Assembly (NCBI GenBank): GCA_011634665.1
Contig: WAEK01000008.1
Span: 1,047,501 to 1,111,500 of the forward strand
Direction: 5' to 3'
Length of the DNA stretch: 64,000 nt
From: Mortierella sp. BCC40632
Taxonomy: Eukaryota; Mortierellomycota; Mortierellomycetes; Mortierellales; Mortierellaceae
A model generated the notes under the pieces. That model had not been told where the DNA came from and ran no database searches. It worked only from the letters and a program-made list of their open reading frames with translations. Shown in pieces: positions 63,908 to 64,000 of the stretch (positions are counted from its first letter, which is position 1; each line of letters opens with the position of its first letter). The position numbers were made by a program, and so were the translations under genes.

Positions 63908-64000
63908 CTAATTTCCAAGTATTTAGTCATGGTAAGAATGGGTTGCACCGAATGTAGTTATTTGGTATAGAGAAAGTGCAGACGAAGGTCTTCATAAAAG

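Overview
The window is nuclear DNA from a filamentous fungus, most likely an early-diverging one of the Mortierella type. Three things point there: short GT-AG introns dense in housekeeping genes, very long A/T homopolymers with GA/CT microsatellites, and a large orphan protein family (motifs FRVYFLCEC, FLEEYG, RLFIILPT) that I remember from Mortierellaceae proteomes. The genus is an inference; no rDNA or other marker is present. All coordinates were read by hand from splice consensus and reading frame. Exon phases close for every multi-exon model given here, but no alignment or RNA data were available.

0-19 kb. The 5' end of a kinesin-1 heavy chain gene (minus) diverges from an APH-fold phosphotransferase gene (plus). 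That gene ends 39 bp from the stop of a large orphan gene (minus, 1176 aa). A second, paralogous orphan gene (plus, 1030 aa) starts 945 bp further on in the opposite direction. The pair shares an N-terminal exon, the intron position, a central module and a leucine-rich C-terminal half, but has unrelated linkers. Next is a 1571-aa, mostly disordered protein with PPxY motifs (minus, three exons).

19-37 kb. A 5.1-kb stretch without genes is followed by the CCR4-NOT subunit NOT3/NOT5 gene (minus, nine exons). A patch of broken Ty3/Gypsy-like retroelement at 28.1-30.0 kb includes a near-perfectly recognisable LTR, a lysine-tRNA-like primer binding site and a 49-bp inverted repeat. Then come a frameshifted conserved fungal gene, a secreted beta-trefoil-like protein and a tRNA-Asn gene.

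37-51 kb. A vacuolar-type CDF zinc transporter (six exons) precedes an accessory block. The block has three F-box/zinc-finger paralogues (one cut by an insertion, one frameshifted, one intact) among six 147-bp MITE copies, plus a MYND-finger gene and a secreted protein with a duplicated six-cysteine module.

51-64 kb. An Nro1/Ett1-like nuclear TPR-type protein (minus, with one GC-AG intron) is separated by 4.1 kb from a full-size ABCB (P-glycoprotein/Ste6 type) transporter (plus). The 3' part of a leucine-rich-repeat gene (minus) ends the window; its repeats sit in exons of 72 nt, or near multiples of it, separated by phase-2 introns.

The housekeeping genes (kinesin, NOT3, CDF, Ett1, ABCB) look intact. 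The accessory parts (orphan pair, F-box/MITE cluster, secreted small proteins, LRR gene) are where novelty is most likely.
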